Origin: Cruorifilaria tuberocauda
Taxonomy: Eukaryota; Nematoda; Chromadorea; Rhabditida; Onchocercidae
DNA: 64,000 nucleotides
Direction of reading: 5' to 3'
NCBI GenBank assembly: GCA_013365365.1
Contig: JABVXU010000057.1
Coordinates: 124,001 to 188,000, forward strand
Shown here: positions 31,401 to 43,400 of the stretch, one piece after another
Position numbering within the stretch: the stretch's first letter is position 1
How the letters are laid out: each line of letters begins with the position of its first letter
Notes under the pieces: model-generated
The model's database searches: none
Seen by the model: the letters and a program-made list of their open reading frames with translations, nothing else
Told to the model about the DNA's origin: nothing
Position numbers and translations under genes: made by a program

Positions 31401-31931
31401 TTAGCGTGTGCTACAATTATTATTATCACCTAAACGCTTTTGTTTTTCTCTCAGATTTTGAAAGTGTTCTTGAAAAAGGTTTTGGGACCAACAATTCTTC
31501 ATGATAATGATCCATTTTACAACCTACTTATCTACTAAAGCAGAAAACGTGGTTTGAAGATTCTTTATAAAATGTATATCAAAAATTTTGAGCATTTGTA
31601 GGAGAGCAAGCGTTCTTCGGAGCATTTGCGAGGTCAAATTGATGGTGGAATTAGTACAATTATTCATAAATACTACAATGATGGATCGAAAATGGTGGAG
31701 TTGAAACCTGGTGATTATGTTGCCGTTAAGGTTTGTAATTCAAATCAAGTTACTCTTATAAGTTAGTCATAAGCTTTATCTTCTTTTGAATTGCAAATGT
31801 TTTTTTTTCAGATAACATCTGCCAATTCTCAAACGCTCCAAGCTGTGGCACTTCATACGACAAAGCTGAAGAATTTCGAAGAATTGAGAAAAAAAGAGGT
31901 GACAACAACTGATGGACAAATAAAGCTCTAG
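28453..31931 (+). CDS. CDK5RAP1: CDK5RAP1-type tRNA methylthiotransferase
   Basis: The N terminus is rich in Lys/Arg/Ser and suits a mitochondrial presequence. The UPF0004 domain supplies one 4Fe-4S cluster with cysteines in [24 protein letters not shown] and VLGCMAERV. The radical-SAM core has the CxxxCxxC motif in [18 protein letters not shown] (about 29935), then [14 protein letters not shown] and [25 protein letters not shown]-like C terminus follows, ending [12 protein letters not shown]5RAP1 enzymes add a methylthio group to i6A37 of mitochondrial tRNAs. The exon before MRGC must end at a GTTCGT donor (AFV) to give [11 protein letters not shown]. It starts 251 bases after the DHX35 stop. 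AATAAA is at 31999. Confidence 0.92.
31348..31402 (+). pseudogene. Copy of rps-29 last exon and 3' UTR start, in a CDK5RAP1 intron
   Basis: These 55 bases match 34043-34101 exactly except for a four-base gap. The match begins at the first base of rps-29 exon 3 (TTGAACTGA) and runs into its 3' UTR, stopping before the rps-29 AATAAA. The intron sequence that precedes exon 3 in the source is absent here. The host intron runs from about 31163 to 31601. Confidence 0.8.
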
Positions 31932-32646
31932 AGAAATGAATGGCTCGTTTTGTGCAACATTCTTATACGAAGAAACATTGTTGCCAACTAGTGAAAAGAA
32001 TAAAATGATATGTAAAATGCAATACATTATCGATTGTTTATTGGACAATACTTTCCCTTATTATTTTTCACATTTTATAGAATATGATAATATGAATATA
32101 TGGCTGCTTTAATTTGTTCCATGCGTGATCCAGGTAATTATGACGTTAATGATTTTAGTTAATCCAATTAAGAATTTTAGTACAAAGGTATTCGGTAAGA
32201 TTGATAAGTCCAAGACAAGCAATCTAAGGCAATTTTAATTTTCAGTATAAATTTAAATCATTTTTTATGTAGGAATAGAAACGTTTAAGGTTTCTTTCCA
32301 CCAATTTTCTCTCTTAAATTGCTTTCGTAATATGTATCATTCATTAAACTATTTAATTTGGAGTTTAAAGAACTTCTTGAATTTTTTCTTTCAAATTTTC
32401 CTTCCCTTTTTTCATTGTCATTAGTAATCACTCAATTTGCTGCTTCTGTATTTAACGGTAATATATTGTGCTATATTGCAAAAGTTTAAAATTACTCCAA
32501 CAGTAGGTGGAAGATCCTAATTTAGTTAAAGTAGTTCTTTAGTACGCTATATCTCATTTAATCTGGGAAATTCCTCCTTCTCTAATTAAACTAGGAATTG
32601 TTTCTTCTTCATTAGTTTCGGAAGAAAAGGTGTGAAACAAAAGCTG

Positions 32647-32886
32647 TCATCTTTTATAAATTATACTAATATGAATTGTTATCTTCAAAAATGAGTGATG
32701 TTGTTTTACATTCTTTTTACAAAATATATTACAGTTTATCACTGTAATATATTTTGATATAGGTTGAGTTTCTTGTTGATAATATCGATTTGAACGTAAA
32801 ATAAAATTTATTAAAGAAATTAACACTATTGCCATTATTAAAACAATAGCTTCCCCGTCTCCGACAATCTGCAATATATATAACAT
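32647..32886 (-). CDS. Possible small one-span membrane protein
   Basis: An open frame of up to 79 codons holds an acidic start (VGDGE), a strongly hydrophobic run of about 18 residues (AIVLIMAIVLISLINFIL) and a basic/aromatic flank (RSNRYYQQET). This is the layout of a single-span membrane peptide. A TATATTGCAG acceptor-like site sits just before IVGDGE, so the ATG at 32886 may be intronic and an upstream exon may exist. The last 35 codons look less coding-like. No family was recognised and there is no neighbour support. Confidence 0.25.
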   Translation of the reverse strand: MLYILQIVGDGEAIVLIMAIVLISLINFILRSNRYYQQETQPISKYITVINCNIFCKKNVKQHHSFLKITIHISIIYKR

Positions 32887-33050
32887 GTCTCCTGGTTGAT
32901 TAAAGACTCAGAGATGCGAATTGCATAGTGTCAGTAAAAATTTAACGCTTCACGTGACCGTGATTTCAATGATAGCATTAGGTAGACATCTATCGAAGGA
33001 AGTGGAGGGTGCTGGCGTCTTTTGGTTTAGGGGCCATTCGTTTTACCGGT

Positions 33051-33430
33051 TTACCGGTTCAGTTCGATAAATTTTGGTTCTTCAAGCATGGGATTCTCGT
33101 TGGACCTCTCATTGAAGCAGTGTTTCATCTCTTCTTTAGTTAACGTGTCGGGCATCGTTAGGATATTTGGGCCGAAGTGACGCTTGTCGATGTTTTTGAG
33201 ATATTTGGTTATCTTTCCTTAATACGTCTCATATGCATCATAGTAAATGTCAGCTGCATATCAAGTCAATTGTACTGTTAGAAATATCAACATAAGAATC
33301 ATATTCTCGAGGAGTGATGGATGTTGGTTCACCGGGATTTCTGTGCTTTGTTGATACTGTAAGCCTAAGATGTGGTACCGCTAATGTCCATATAAAGTTC
33401 GTGGTTGACTTTAATATATGTTAAGTGTTA
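33051..33430 (-). pseudogene. Frameshifted coding-like fragment, unidentified
   Basis: Two adjoining minus-strand stretches read like protein. The first (about 33430-33265) includes HRNPGEPTSITPREYDSYVD. The second, in another frame, contains KNIDKRHFGPNILTMPDTLT and ends at a stop at 33051, with one internal stop at 33219-33221. The composition is much less AT-biased than the flanks. A frame change plus an internal stop suggests a decayed gene copy. I could not identify the family; an unrecognised intron is an alternative. Confidence 0.35.
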
Positions 33431-33631
33431 CGGCAGGAAAGTCTCTAACAGCTAAAATAATTTAATAGTTGAAGAATATTTTTAATATACGATTGACATG
33501 TTGTGCGGGGCTTATCGTTGGAGAAGAATATGCTGCAGCATTATATTTCTTTTTTGAGAACATTCTTTCATGATTTCAGAGGCTGGTTTTAGCGTCAAAA
33601 ATTGAATTTGTGCACAACAACTAAAATCAAG

Positions 33632-34051
33632 ATGGGTCATCAAAATCTATGGTTTTCTCATCCGCGCAAGTATGGCCCAGGTTCTCGTTCATGGTCAGTA
33701 TCACTCAGTTTTTTGCCACATTCTAAGTCGTTCTGTATCTTTTCATGTTGAAAGTTATGTATTCATAATAGAAACCTTAGTTTATTAGGACCTAAACATC
33801 GTTGCATATCATGAAGTGAAACAACTACATTTTTAGCCGAGTTTGTTCGAATCATCATGGGTTAATCAGAAAATATGGACTTAATATGTGTCGACGATGT
33901 TTTAGAGAGTACGCTTCCGATATTGGATTCAGGAAGGTAAGGAGCTAAGAATCATGTCAATTTTTGTTGATTTATTTCCTTTGATGATGATAATAAATAC
34001 ATTTTTTAACCAGTATAATACACGAATGAGAAATTATTTCAGTTGAACTGA
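33632..34051 (+). CDS. rps-29: 40S ribosomal protein S29 (uS14)
   Basis: Three exons (33632-33693, 33837-33936, 34043-34051) give 56 residues starting [20 protein letters not shown]. Four zinc-binding cysteines form two pairs, CRVC and CRRC, 14 residues apart. The protein ends GFRKLN-stop. The length is the normal S29 size. It is a component of the small ribosomal subunit head. The last exon carries only three codons including the stop, followed by the 3' UTR and AATAAA at 34144. Part of this last exon has a near-identical copy in the upstream gene. Confidence 0.97.
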
Positions 34052-34411
34052 TGAGCAACGAGAAAAAGAAGAAGTAATTATGATCAATTTTTCATTGTAT
34101 TCTGGAGTATTTTGATTTTTTTGTAACTTTATATTTTCTTTGGAATAAAGTTGGAATATTATTATTATTGTCGCTTGCATTCATGGCACATAGCTGTCCG
34201 TACCTACCCGTTCCACAATATTCCGTTCACAGTTCATTCTTAATATTAGCTTCAAATGGATTCAAATCCTCTTTTTGCTTTTCGGGAATCGGAAGAACTG
34301 TGGGAAGAATCGTGCTTCATCTGATATGCACACTGAATACTTTAGTATTACCAATACTGTTGCAATAAGTGACATCATTGTGTCCTAGGTCGATATATTT
34401 TAGTGATAAGG
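34052..34411. other. rps-29 3' UTR and spacer before TRAPPC11
   Basis: AATAAA at 34144-34149 marks the likely rps-29 end. A GATATATTTTAG acceptor-like site at about 34391-34402 lies ten bases before the TRAPPC11 ATG. The short spacer and acceptor are compatible with an SL-trans-spliced operon, which is inference. Confidence 0.5.
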
Positions 34412-37400
34412 ATGGATAGCGATGATATTCCGGAAGTGTTGGTTGCCAGTCGACAAAATCAACTTATTTTTCTGACGGGGTTAGATATTGTCAATAATAG
34501 ATCTCATGCTGCCGTCTTCTCGGCGTTTACCGTAAATCGAGAAGTGGATCGTCCACCAATTGGTTTTGTCATGCTAAATGGTTCTCAGACATTCTGTGAG
34601 TCGAAGATGCGCAAGCAAACGGTATGATTTAGATCAATATAAGAAGAATAAAGGAAATGAAAATAAGTTTGAAATAATGAGAGAATCGAAGAATAAGAGA
34701 AAATGGATGGTAGTGTTAGATAATGCTGTGGTAATATGAACTGTGATTATTTCAGGCGTCAAAATTTTCGTATGGATTTATTAGAGTGAATTGGTTTAAG
34801 AAATACGCCAGTGAATTACCATCCGTTATTGTACTCTTTGCTGATTTGAGTTGGGATCATCCATCTTGGAATGAAAAGGCCACAGAATGTGAATCAAAAA
34901 TTTCCTCGCTTAGGTAATATTGAATTTAAATTTGCAAATAGAGTTTGAAAATTTTCATCGCTCAAGTTGTTAAAAATTCTCCCTATTTTTTTTATCTCAG
35001 ATGTTTTTAACTTAATCTGTGATATAAGCTTAACTTGTCAACTTCATATAAAAATGAAAGTTGCAATCATCCTTAAAACAATGATCTGAAAAGAGGCAGA
35101 CTTCATTTTTTGCTTGAAATTCAAGGCAATTGATTATATCTCATTCTATAAATGAAATATAGGACAAGCATTGGAAGTCATGCAACTCGTATTTGTATTG
35201 TGTTGCTACAGCAAACTCAGCCAGTGGACAATCCGTTAGCTATCGAAAGAACAACCAAACTGTGTCAGCTATGTCAGCTTCCAACGAAGCAATTGTTTGT
35301 TTTGCCTATAGGCGAACGAATGTTTTCATCGATTTTAAGGTTTTGCTTTGTTCAGTCGTTTTCTTTCTCTGCATCTCATTACATCTGTAAGTTTTAAGCT
35401 TGGGTTTAGTTTTCATTTTCTCTCTGAATGCAATTATTTGAAAGTATGGTTAGAATATTTGAATTTCGTTATAGAAAAATGCCTTTCAATTTATGATTGT
35501 TATAGAAAGTTTTCTGTCAAATTATATTATAGTCTTCTTTCTAGGCTCGAAGCCGCATTCCATGAACTAGCTCAAGCATTTTATCAACAGTGTTTAAAAT
35601 CAGTTCGTGCGCGATCGATACCAAATAATTTTCCGAATCTTATAATTCGTCAACAGTTTAAACTAGCATTTCTTTCAGAATTACGACAAGACACGCACAC
35701 AGCTCTCAGGTTATCATTTTTCTATTGGTTATTTCTGTTAATGAATGAATTTCATTCGATATTCACAATTCTGTTATAATGAAATGCCTCAAATCTATGT
35801 TGTGATTCACAATTAGTATTTTTCCATATTTCTGATTTTTAGGTAGACATATAAACGAGTCATTTAGTTCGATCAAGCTTTCTTCATTCTTCACTTTATA
35901 ACTTGGATTTTTAGCTCATTAAACTTTGGTAGAATATCTGAACCAACTTTTTTTATATAAAATAATTGCCAGTACATTGTTCAATATTTTTATTTAAAAT
36001 ATCGACGCTTTGTCTATAAAATTTAGAATTATTTTTCAAAATTCATAGCAGAAAATTAAGTTTAGGTTTTGGAAATCTGTTAATCTGTTAACACTTATTT
36101 TATCATATTTTGCTAGTTCCCATTGCTACTCTATATGTTTGGAGCTTGTCCTTCATCTTTATTTCGGTAGAGAATATTAATGTGAGTGATGTTGCAGTTA
36201 TGAAAAGATTTTTTTTTCCTTTAAAATTTGTTTTTAGGCATTATAAGTTAGCATATCAGCATTGTACCGAATGCGAAACCATTGATAGTGAAATATTTGA
36301 ACTACGTGCTGTGGCTGGACTTCTGAATTACAAAGTAATTTTTGTTTTTTTGTGGTTATTCCAAGCTTTATATTCTTCATAGTTTATGATGAAATATTCA
36401 ACAGTACCTGAATCTATTGCTTTTGGAACTTTTTTCGGAGAAACAACGAAAAGACTTTCTATTCTTCGAAAAATTCAAAAAAACATTTTAAATGATAAAT
36501 TTTTATATCAATTCCAGATATGTCAATTATCATTTTTTCACAGCGCGGCTTTAGAAGCATTAGCACAACAACGGCGGCATAATAATGCATTTTTCTGCTT
36601 ACCTCCAGGTTCTTATCCATCCCCAGCAATCGCATCAATTGAACATTTATTATGGAAAGGCAAACAGGTCTGCCTCTATATTTCTTGATTTTCGTAGTTA
36701 CAGTAACTTTTATGTTCCAAATTTCTCTTATGCATCAAATTTATTTCAGTGTTCATTATTTGCAAATTTATTTGAACGAGCCGTCATGAGTGGTTTGGTT
36801 GCTGTGTCAACTCAACATCCTGGAATGTATCTTCAAGCAGCAGCTTACTATTATCGGCAGGCAAACGAAGCTATTTCCGCTTTAAATATCTCAACACAGT
36901 TAGCTGCTTCAGTTTACCCAAGTCCTGATCCTTTGGTACCAACTGCAGACATTTTTTATGGTCAAAGGCCATGGAGGGCAACTACGGAAAATGGCAGTCT
37001 GTCAGATCCGGAAACTGAAAAAAATGCCCTCATCGCACTTGAGGTTAATAGAATATAATTCTTCTAATAATTTAAGTTTGGCTGTAAATTATTTAGATTT
37101 AATTAATGCTTTTTCAATATTTTAATCATAACTCATGGTGAAAACATTTTAGTAACTTAGTAATTTAAATGAAAAAATATTATTTGCAGTTACGATGTTC
37201 TCCAAATCATGATCGATGCATTGCCTTACTCTCATCTGCAATGTCACAATTCAAGAAATACAAGTGTTTGCGAATGCAACGTTATATGATGTTTTTGTTG
37301 TCTGATGAATATTTCATAACGGGTCAATATGTCAAAGCTTTGCAGGTAGTCTTCATAATGTTTACCTGCTTATATTTTCCAAAATTTTGACTTCTTCTAA

Positions 37401-40400
37401 TTTTAGTTTGCATCACACTTAATTTGGGAATGTCGCCGGGAAGGTTTCATACAACCAATTACAATGCTTCTTCTGCGTGCTCTTATATGCGCATTTCGAG
37501 TGGCAGATGTGAAGGAATTTATGATGCTTAGTATGCAAATACTTAACTTACGCACGTTTCCGACATTTGCTTCTATTGCGGAACAAATTATGGCAAATAT
37601 TGGGCTAATTCGTCAATGCTTTCCACCTCATATACCTATTACACATGCTAATATGTCTTCGATTGAGGTTTGCTACTTTTCTTATTTCATTAAACTATTA
37701 ATTTATCAGATTTATTCAAATGAATGATGTAATTTGACTTTTTGACAAACATTTAATTTTAGTTTTGCTTCTACTTATGAAGTTTCTGTCTTTCGTCCTC
37801 ACCACGACTATCATTGTCTTTTGTATCATAAAATATTGCATTTTTTCAACACTTCTTTTATGATTTGTAATAAAAACGAAAATTACAGTAAAAATAATAA
37901 GTGAATTCAGATTAGTTGAGGTAATTGCAATGTTTTAAAATATTTTAACCAGCTTTGAAGACAGAAGCATGTCAACATCTTTGGAAGACAGCATTTGCCC
38001 AGCGTGTATTTTTTTCAATAAGTGCACCTCGTGTCGATGCGTTTATTCGTGCTCGAGTTGCGTTTCTTAACAATACTACAGAAACCGTTTATGCCGACTC
38101 ATTAATTATTCTTATGGTAGTTTTTCCTGATTTAATGTATAATTTTTTGGTTTTGAAGGATTTATCATACATATTTGTGCTTTTGTCAGTATTTTTAGTT
38201 GGTACTTAAACTTTCTGGTAGGGCGAAGAGTAATTTTTTTAAGGCGTACATTATAAAATAGTTTTCAAAATCCTTTATGTCATGCGTTAAGTTTTGACGG
38301 GAAAATATATAATAATGAAGGGTCAGATGGTATTGGATATAAATAATATCTACACGTCACTGCTTAAACATTTCTAAATCATAACGAACTGTCATTTAGG
38401 TTGCTCTTTCATCGTACTGTACTGAAACGATATATTTCGAAAAAATGAAAATTACTGTCAGTGATGACAGTAAGGAAGCTGGACAGTCGCCACTACATGA
38501 ATTTATGGAGGAAAATGTTGAAGTTAGTCCAAAAAAGGAAACTGTTAAAATGTACAAGATGTCATTATCTCATTCACGTTGTGCGACTACCAGCCAACTT
38601 ATGGTATTAATCCTTTCGAGTATTTCTGTCTAAATGTATTCATTTCTGTTCTTACTTATTTTTCTAGAAGTTAAAAGGATTTCAACTTAAAATTACATAT
38701 GATATACAGTTCCAGTTTATATATATATATTGGTAAATAGAATATTCCAATTTATTATATATATATATATTGGCACATAGAGTACGAATTTTTCATTTCA
38801 AGGTAAATGGATTAAGCTTAGAAATGGGTTCCGTTCATTCATCTGTTTATGGAACATTAGACTGGGATGCCCAGTCGTTGTCGTATGGTACTTACGATAA
38901 TTCCTACATGAATTCCATACTGGATGCATGTATCGGTCAGACAACACTTAAGTAAATTTGATATTTTCCTTCAAAATTTTTTTCTTTCATTAATTTTACA
39001 TTTTTTATTTGTTTTCAATACTAACTAATTTTATTCCGATATTGTTTTCAAATTCTTTTTTCTTAGAATTGAACCACGTGAAGCTCATTTTCGCCTTGAA
39101 GGAAACAACGAAAGTGAAGCATTGCTTGGTGAAATTGCTACAATACCATTATCATTTATATGCGAGGAAAGCAGTCCGATAGAAAGCATTAGGTATTTTT
39201 ATCGTCATTCCTAATAAAATTTTCTAATCAATTAAAATAATTGGAAAGTTCAATTACAGACTGGACTGGTCATTGGATGCGAAGGAGGAGGTGGTTGAAA
39301 GTATGGTTTTCGTCAACGAAGAAAATCAGTTCGTTTCAAGTGGTACAAAGGTCTTGGAATATAGAAACACTCAAATCCCACCATTTAAGGTTAAAACTTC
39401 GTTTCGTTTATAATTTATATCTACTACTCATTTCGCAGTTCGTTGAGCGTTATAAATATATCTATGTTGAATTGTGTGTGATCAATTCGATGCATCGGAA
39501 GATCACTCGAAGATCAATAAACCTGTTGTGTTTTGGTTTAATTTAGATTTAAATATTTATCGTTCATAAGGAATAAATGAACAGATTTGCAGGTTGAGCT
39601 AAATATAAGATACTGCAGTCGGACTATTTGCTCGACAAACATGTCGGTAGTGGTATGTTTTTAAATTTTTCACTGAACTAAATTATTTACAAAAGTAATC
39701 TTTTATAAACAGCCTTTATAATGGTTTTTTTACAGGTTTCTATACAGCTTGACGACATAACAGTTCAAAAGCGCTTTTTAGTATCGTTGCGGTCACGACT
39801 TCCATTCGATATCAACAGTAAGATATTGACTATAAATGTTAGTATTTTTTTCTTTGGTGTAACTTCAATGTTTGAATGGATTCAAATTTAACGTGAATTG
39901 TTTATTTAAGTTTGTTCTTGTAGTATACTCCTTTTTGCAGAATGATATTATTGAAAATCCACTTGCGGAAACCAATTTCTTTATTAAAACAGATATAACA
40001 GCAGTCGCCCATGTAATTATTTCGGATATATCATGGAAACCGGCAAGTTAATACATATGTCCGATTAATAAGTATTCTATTATATTAATCAAATGCAGAA
40101 TTTAAAGCAACTCAAGATGATCTATTACACTTTATTATAATTATTAAGTAATAAATCCTTGAGAAGGAAGTTAGGATGCCGTAAAATAGGACGCTCCATT
40201 TGCCACACTAAATCGGTAGTAAAGGAATAATATCGTTGACAGTGATAATTAATGAAATTTTGAAATTAGATAATTAAACTTATGAAAAAAAAACATGAAG
40301 TCAATGCTTTATTGTTATCAATATACATGTTTTTATTGCAACTAATATCGCACTGTAACTAATACTTAACCATATGAACTGATAGTAATGTTGACAATGT

Positions 40401-43400
40401 GATAAGTGGTAAGATTGAAAGTAGATATTATTTTGAAACTTATATTATGTTGACGCAGTTCATCATGTACATTATTTTTAGGGTACTGAAGTGGAAGTTG
40501 ATAAAAGCGATCATATTTTGTTAAAAGGTAAGAGGTAAACTTATGTTTCAGTTACAAGATATTTCCAGACTAATTCAGATATTTTAGACGAAATTTGCTG
40601 CCTTGAGAACGATATAATAACTGTTTGTTCACCTGCGCGATTTTCGGTAAAAACAGAAAAGCGATGTGATTTAGGTGAAATATATATACGTTGGAAAAGG
40701 TTAAATTTAAACTTGTTAAAATTATTTAATTTACGCACTACTATAAAGAATTTTATTAAGTTAACAATGTAAGATTTACTTTTGAGATTCTGCTGTTTGT
40801 TTCTAACTTAACTATTACTCATGTTGCAGGAATAATTCATTGGAAAGATGGGTTCTGTCTCAATTTAACATTGGATCTGTTCTTGTAAAAAATTCGCCGT
40901 TGTCAATTGAAGCGCAACCTCGAATTTCTTATCTCATCGTACGAACTGCAGTTCCAGTTATTTTCACAATTCGCAATCTGTATAACAAAATGATCGATCT
41001 GCAGATGACTTTAGAACCGGCAGATATGTTCGTATTCGCGGGCAACAAAAAGGTTCCATTTGTCTGATTACTGTCTTCACGTATTTCAGCAATTTCATCA
41101 TTTTTGTTGTAATCTCGCAAAATTTTCAATGATGTGTTGGGATCAACACAGCTGACTCAATTATTTGACAATTGCTGATAAGTATAACTAGTTCGAATTG
41201 TGTATTAATAACGAACAGACCAGCTAAGTTCGGTATATGAAAGATGTGCTGTAGGATTTATTTCATTTCGTCATATGTTCTAGAAAAACTTATAGGAATG
41301 TTGTCCTGTACTTTGCTACTTTCCTTCTCATCACATGGCTTAATCTATTTATTATTAAGACTTTTTTATCATGATTAGTTTGTTTAAATTTCCTAAATGA
41401 TCAGCGTTTATTCAGACTAAGTTTCAGTTCATCCTTAATTTAATATTATTCATGATATGAAATGAAATATTTCAGCTTTTTTATTTCTCTCTTTACCTGG
41501 ATCTTTCATCAGATCTCATTTAATTAAATTATTTTCCAGCTTAGAATTTTATTGGCTTTTCAATACAGTTTCATTCCAAAATAGATTTTTGTCCCTAGAA
41601 ACGGTTATGATGTATGTTTATGATCTGAATCATAAATGTGAAAAAAAAAAACAGTTATTCAAGATCTATTTTCAGTGTTCTATGCTAGTAGCGTAAACGG
41701 CGATCAGTAGCATTTTTTTTTGTTGTTAATCATAAAATGAACGTAAAATTTCGAAGTCTTTATACGTTACTTTCATATAATTTCATTACCTTTTGAAATT
41801 ATCGTAATTTATTTCATTAACAGTTCTCTTCATCAAGTCTTACTTTTAGCATACATATATTCCTACAAATTGTCAGGAAGCTGTGCTTAATTACTGTGAC
41901 TACATATTGTGAAGACGCATGTAAAACTTGCGTTTAACTTTATTTAGTTAAATTTTGTTAACTGGAATGGAAGAGGTATTGTACCTTAAAAAGTGAAGCA
42001 GATTGCATCATAACGTCCTATTTCTATTCATCTTGAAACTTGATTTTTGATTTATTTAGTTTTCTTCAAATTTAATGTTCTACCGGTGTGATATGGATAT
42101 TCTAAAATATACTACCATTGCTAGACATATCCATTTTGATTATAATCAAATGGAATGTTTGGGGGAAATATATTTTGAGAAGAGAACGTTAACCTTTTTC
42201 CCAATATTTTTTTACAATTCCAAATGTTTTCATTAGTTTTGGTGAAAGATACATCCGAACTTTGGAGTTTGATTTCCTGAATTTATTGTATTATGATCAT
42301 TTATATTTAAAATAAGTAATAATTTGGAATCACTGAAATTTGGAAAATTTTTTTGAGCCTTGGAATGGTTGTTGTCGATTAAGTAAGATCAGACAGTAAA
42401 AAAGACAGTACTTTTATAACCTAAAGATTTATGCTTTCTTTTCCATAATTAAACGTCATATTATCACATGCAAAACCTACTATCTATTCGAATTCTTCAT
42501 ATTTCATTTTTTTGGCATAGACGTCAAGTCAGAATAGCTGAATAAAAATTACTGCTTTGCATTTTTGATAGATTAATAGTTTTTGTTTCTATTTAAAGCT
42601 AACTGTTTTGTTCTCGTCCTTTAACTCACACATCCCTTCATTCTTTTGCTGAAAAGTAGTGATCTTTAATCTGTAGAAAGAAGCTTATCTTAAAACTGGT
42701 CAATGTTGTTTTTTCCTGATTGCGTATTTTAACGAATAATTTTTAAATGGAGACTGAATTTTGAGTTATTGGTTGAATTACTGCTTTGGTAAAAAAATGT
42801 CCCATATCAGCAGTCAATTTTTGAAAGATTTTGCTAAAACTATATGTTAAAAAAGTGAGCAAATTGATGTCCTATCAAACTGACTAATTTTTTCGATCAA
42901 TCAACAATAAAATGTTGCAGTAAGCAGGACGAAGGAAAGAAGATGAAAGAACGTTTTTCCACTATTCAAAATATGTTGGCATCAATTCAGCCATGAATAA
43001 AAAAAATGAAAAGACAGCAATAATTTCATGAAAAGACATCAAATGAAATGTTTATTGATGCATTTTATATGTGTCATTGTCTTCAATAGCATTCCATTCG
43101 GTCATCTATATCTCTTTTCAATACTTTTGAAATAAAAATAGTTGCTAAAAATATTAATATTAGTTTACTCGAATTCCCTTAACAAAAATGAACCATTCTT
43201 TTTGGCTAAAAGTTAACTCTTTTTTCTTTCTCGTTTGGTTTTTAAATTTTTATTACAGCATCGCCAACTCCGTTAGTAAGCAATTCTCATAGAAGAATGA
43301 TTGATGTTTGAAAAATGTAGTGATTCTTGAAGGATAACCAAATTGAAATGAATATCATTATCATCATCACTACCATTTTATTATCAATATTGATAACATT

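Larger units (their letters stand above)
31932..33631. other. Gene-poor gap between CDK5RAP1 and rps-29
   Basis: About 1.7 kb. After the CDK5RAP1 polyadenylation signal it is AT-rich, with two weak minus-strand coding-like stretches listed separately (about 32.75-32.88 and 33.05-33.43 kb). An acceptor-like CATGATTTCAG near 33570-33581 precedes rps-29. Confidence 0.5.
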
